Assembly: GCA_900770445.1 (NCBI GenBank) | Contig: CAAGKO010000038.1 | Span: 1 to 31,557 of the forward strand | DNA length: 31,557 bases | DNA from: an uncultured Oribacterium sp. | GTDB lineage: Bacteria > Bacillota > Clostridia > Lachnospirales > Lachnospiraceae | Direction: 5' to 3' | In this document: in pieces, positions 31,328-31,557 of the stretch | Layout of the letters: each line of letters begins with the position of its first letter | Numbering within the stretch: position 1 is the stretch's first letter | Position numbers and translations under genes: made by a program | The notes under the pieces: model-generated | What the model saw: only the letters and a program-made list of their open reading frames with translations | Databases searched by the model: none | Told to the model about the DNA's origin: nothing

Positions 31328-31387
31328 ATGCAGTCATTTAAGGAGAAGAAGCGTCTGCGGGTGGAAGTGCATGTGAAGAAAGAATGA
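31328..31387 (+). CDS. Small basic ORF (19 residues) ahead of the HAD gene
   Basis: ATG at 31328 has GGAGAGG nearby upstream; the product MQSFKEKKRLRVEVHVKKE is strongly basic. Its TGA overlaps the GAGGTG ribosome site of the next gene, so the two could be translationally coupled. No homologue known to me; it may be a leader rather than a functional peptide. Confidence 0.4.
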   Translation: MQSFKEKKRLRVEVHVKKE

Positions 31388-31397
31388 GGTGAAAAAT

Positions 31398-31557
31398 ATG
31401 GAACAGTTTTCAAATATCGATTTTAATGCGATCAAGGGCTTCATCTGCGATATGGATGGTGTCATCTACCACGGAAATCAGATCCTTCCGGGGGTACGGG
31501 AGTTCATCCAGTGGATGCAGGATGAAAATAAGGAATATCTTTTCCTGACGAACAACA
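31398..31557 (+). CDS. HAD-IIA family phosphatase, N-terminal part
   Basis: The first 53 codons of a gene cut by the window edge. The catalytic motif I is CDMDGVIYHG (residues about 18-27; DxDG with the nucleophile aspartate), and motif II is LTNN at the end, typical of the NagD/4-nitrophenylphosphatase (HAD-IIA) group that dephosphorylates small phosphate esters such as nucleotides or sugar phosphates. GAGGTG lies eight bases upstream. Substrate cannot be told from this part. Confidence 0.8.
   Translation, partial: MEQFSNIDFNAIKGFICDMDGVIYHGNQILPGVREFIQWMQDENKEYLFLTNN

Overview
The window reads as a chromosomal segment of an anaerobic, GC-rich member of the Clostridia, most likely Lachnospiraceae. 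The grounds are gene content (Hcp-associated ferredoxin with a Crp/Fnr regulator, two-subunit iron-sulfur serine dehydratase, glycyl radical enzyme with activase, BMP-type nucleoside ABC transporter, clostridial-type ABC-F protein), strong GGAGG ribosome sites, TTGACA/TATAAT-type promoters and a bias to C/G-ending codons. I see no rRNA, tRNA, CRISPR array, insertion sequence, phage gene or replication origin. The genus cannot be named from this sequence alone.

Layout. 1-2331: a nitrosative/redox module on the minus strand (Hcp-N-terminal-like helical protein, two-cluster ferredoxin) facing a divergent Crp/Fnr regulator; a 16-bp palindrome sits exactly where a class II activator would bind for the ferredoxin operon. 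2540-5129: aspartase (aspA) divergent from a LysR regulator, with a well-formed aspA promoter and a dyad near -66. 5130-7671: a structured leader, a MerR/GyrI-like regulator, then a 2,4-diaminopentanoate-dehydrogenase-like oxidoreductase preceded by a promoter with the 19-bp spacer typical of MerR targets. 7974-15233: a DUF3298-type lipoprotein, a soluble hybrid histidine kinase, a MATE efflux pump and an alpha/beta hydrolase. 15400-23300: a BMP-family nucleoside-binding lipoprotein and its ABC transporter (ATPase and two permeases), split by a YjjI-type glycyl radical enzyme and its YjjW-type activase. 23312-25194: an ABC-F protein behind a leader peptide overlapping an intrinsic terminator. 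25275-26378: an exported GH-A-like protein. 26517-29291: a LysR regulator divergent from the serine dehydratase genes sdaAB-sdaAA, which have a long hairpin leader. 29349-31063: a uracil permease behind a leader peptide and terminator. 31328-31557: a 19-codon ORF and the start of a HAD-IIA phosphatase.

Taken together the segment is about amino-acid fermentation (aspartate to fumarate, serine to pyruvate) and salvage of nucleosides and bases. The YjjI/YjjW pair lying inside the nucleoside-transport locus is the most suggestive functional clue, because from memory the Escherichia coli pair lies beside the deo nucleoside-catabolism operon.

Beyond genes, three layers stand out. First, many transcripts carry candidate attenuators or structured leaders. 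Second, imperfect tandem duplications of about 41-67 bp recur at gene starts, often duplicating the ribosome site. Third, the octamer GGCCAATG appears 11 times on both strands, in several cases by using codons that are otherwise uncommon here.
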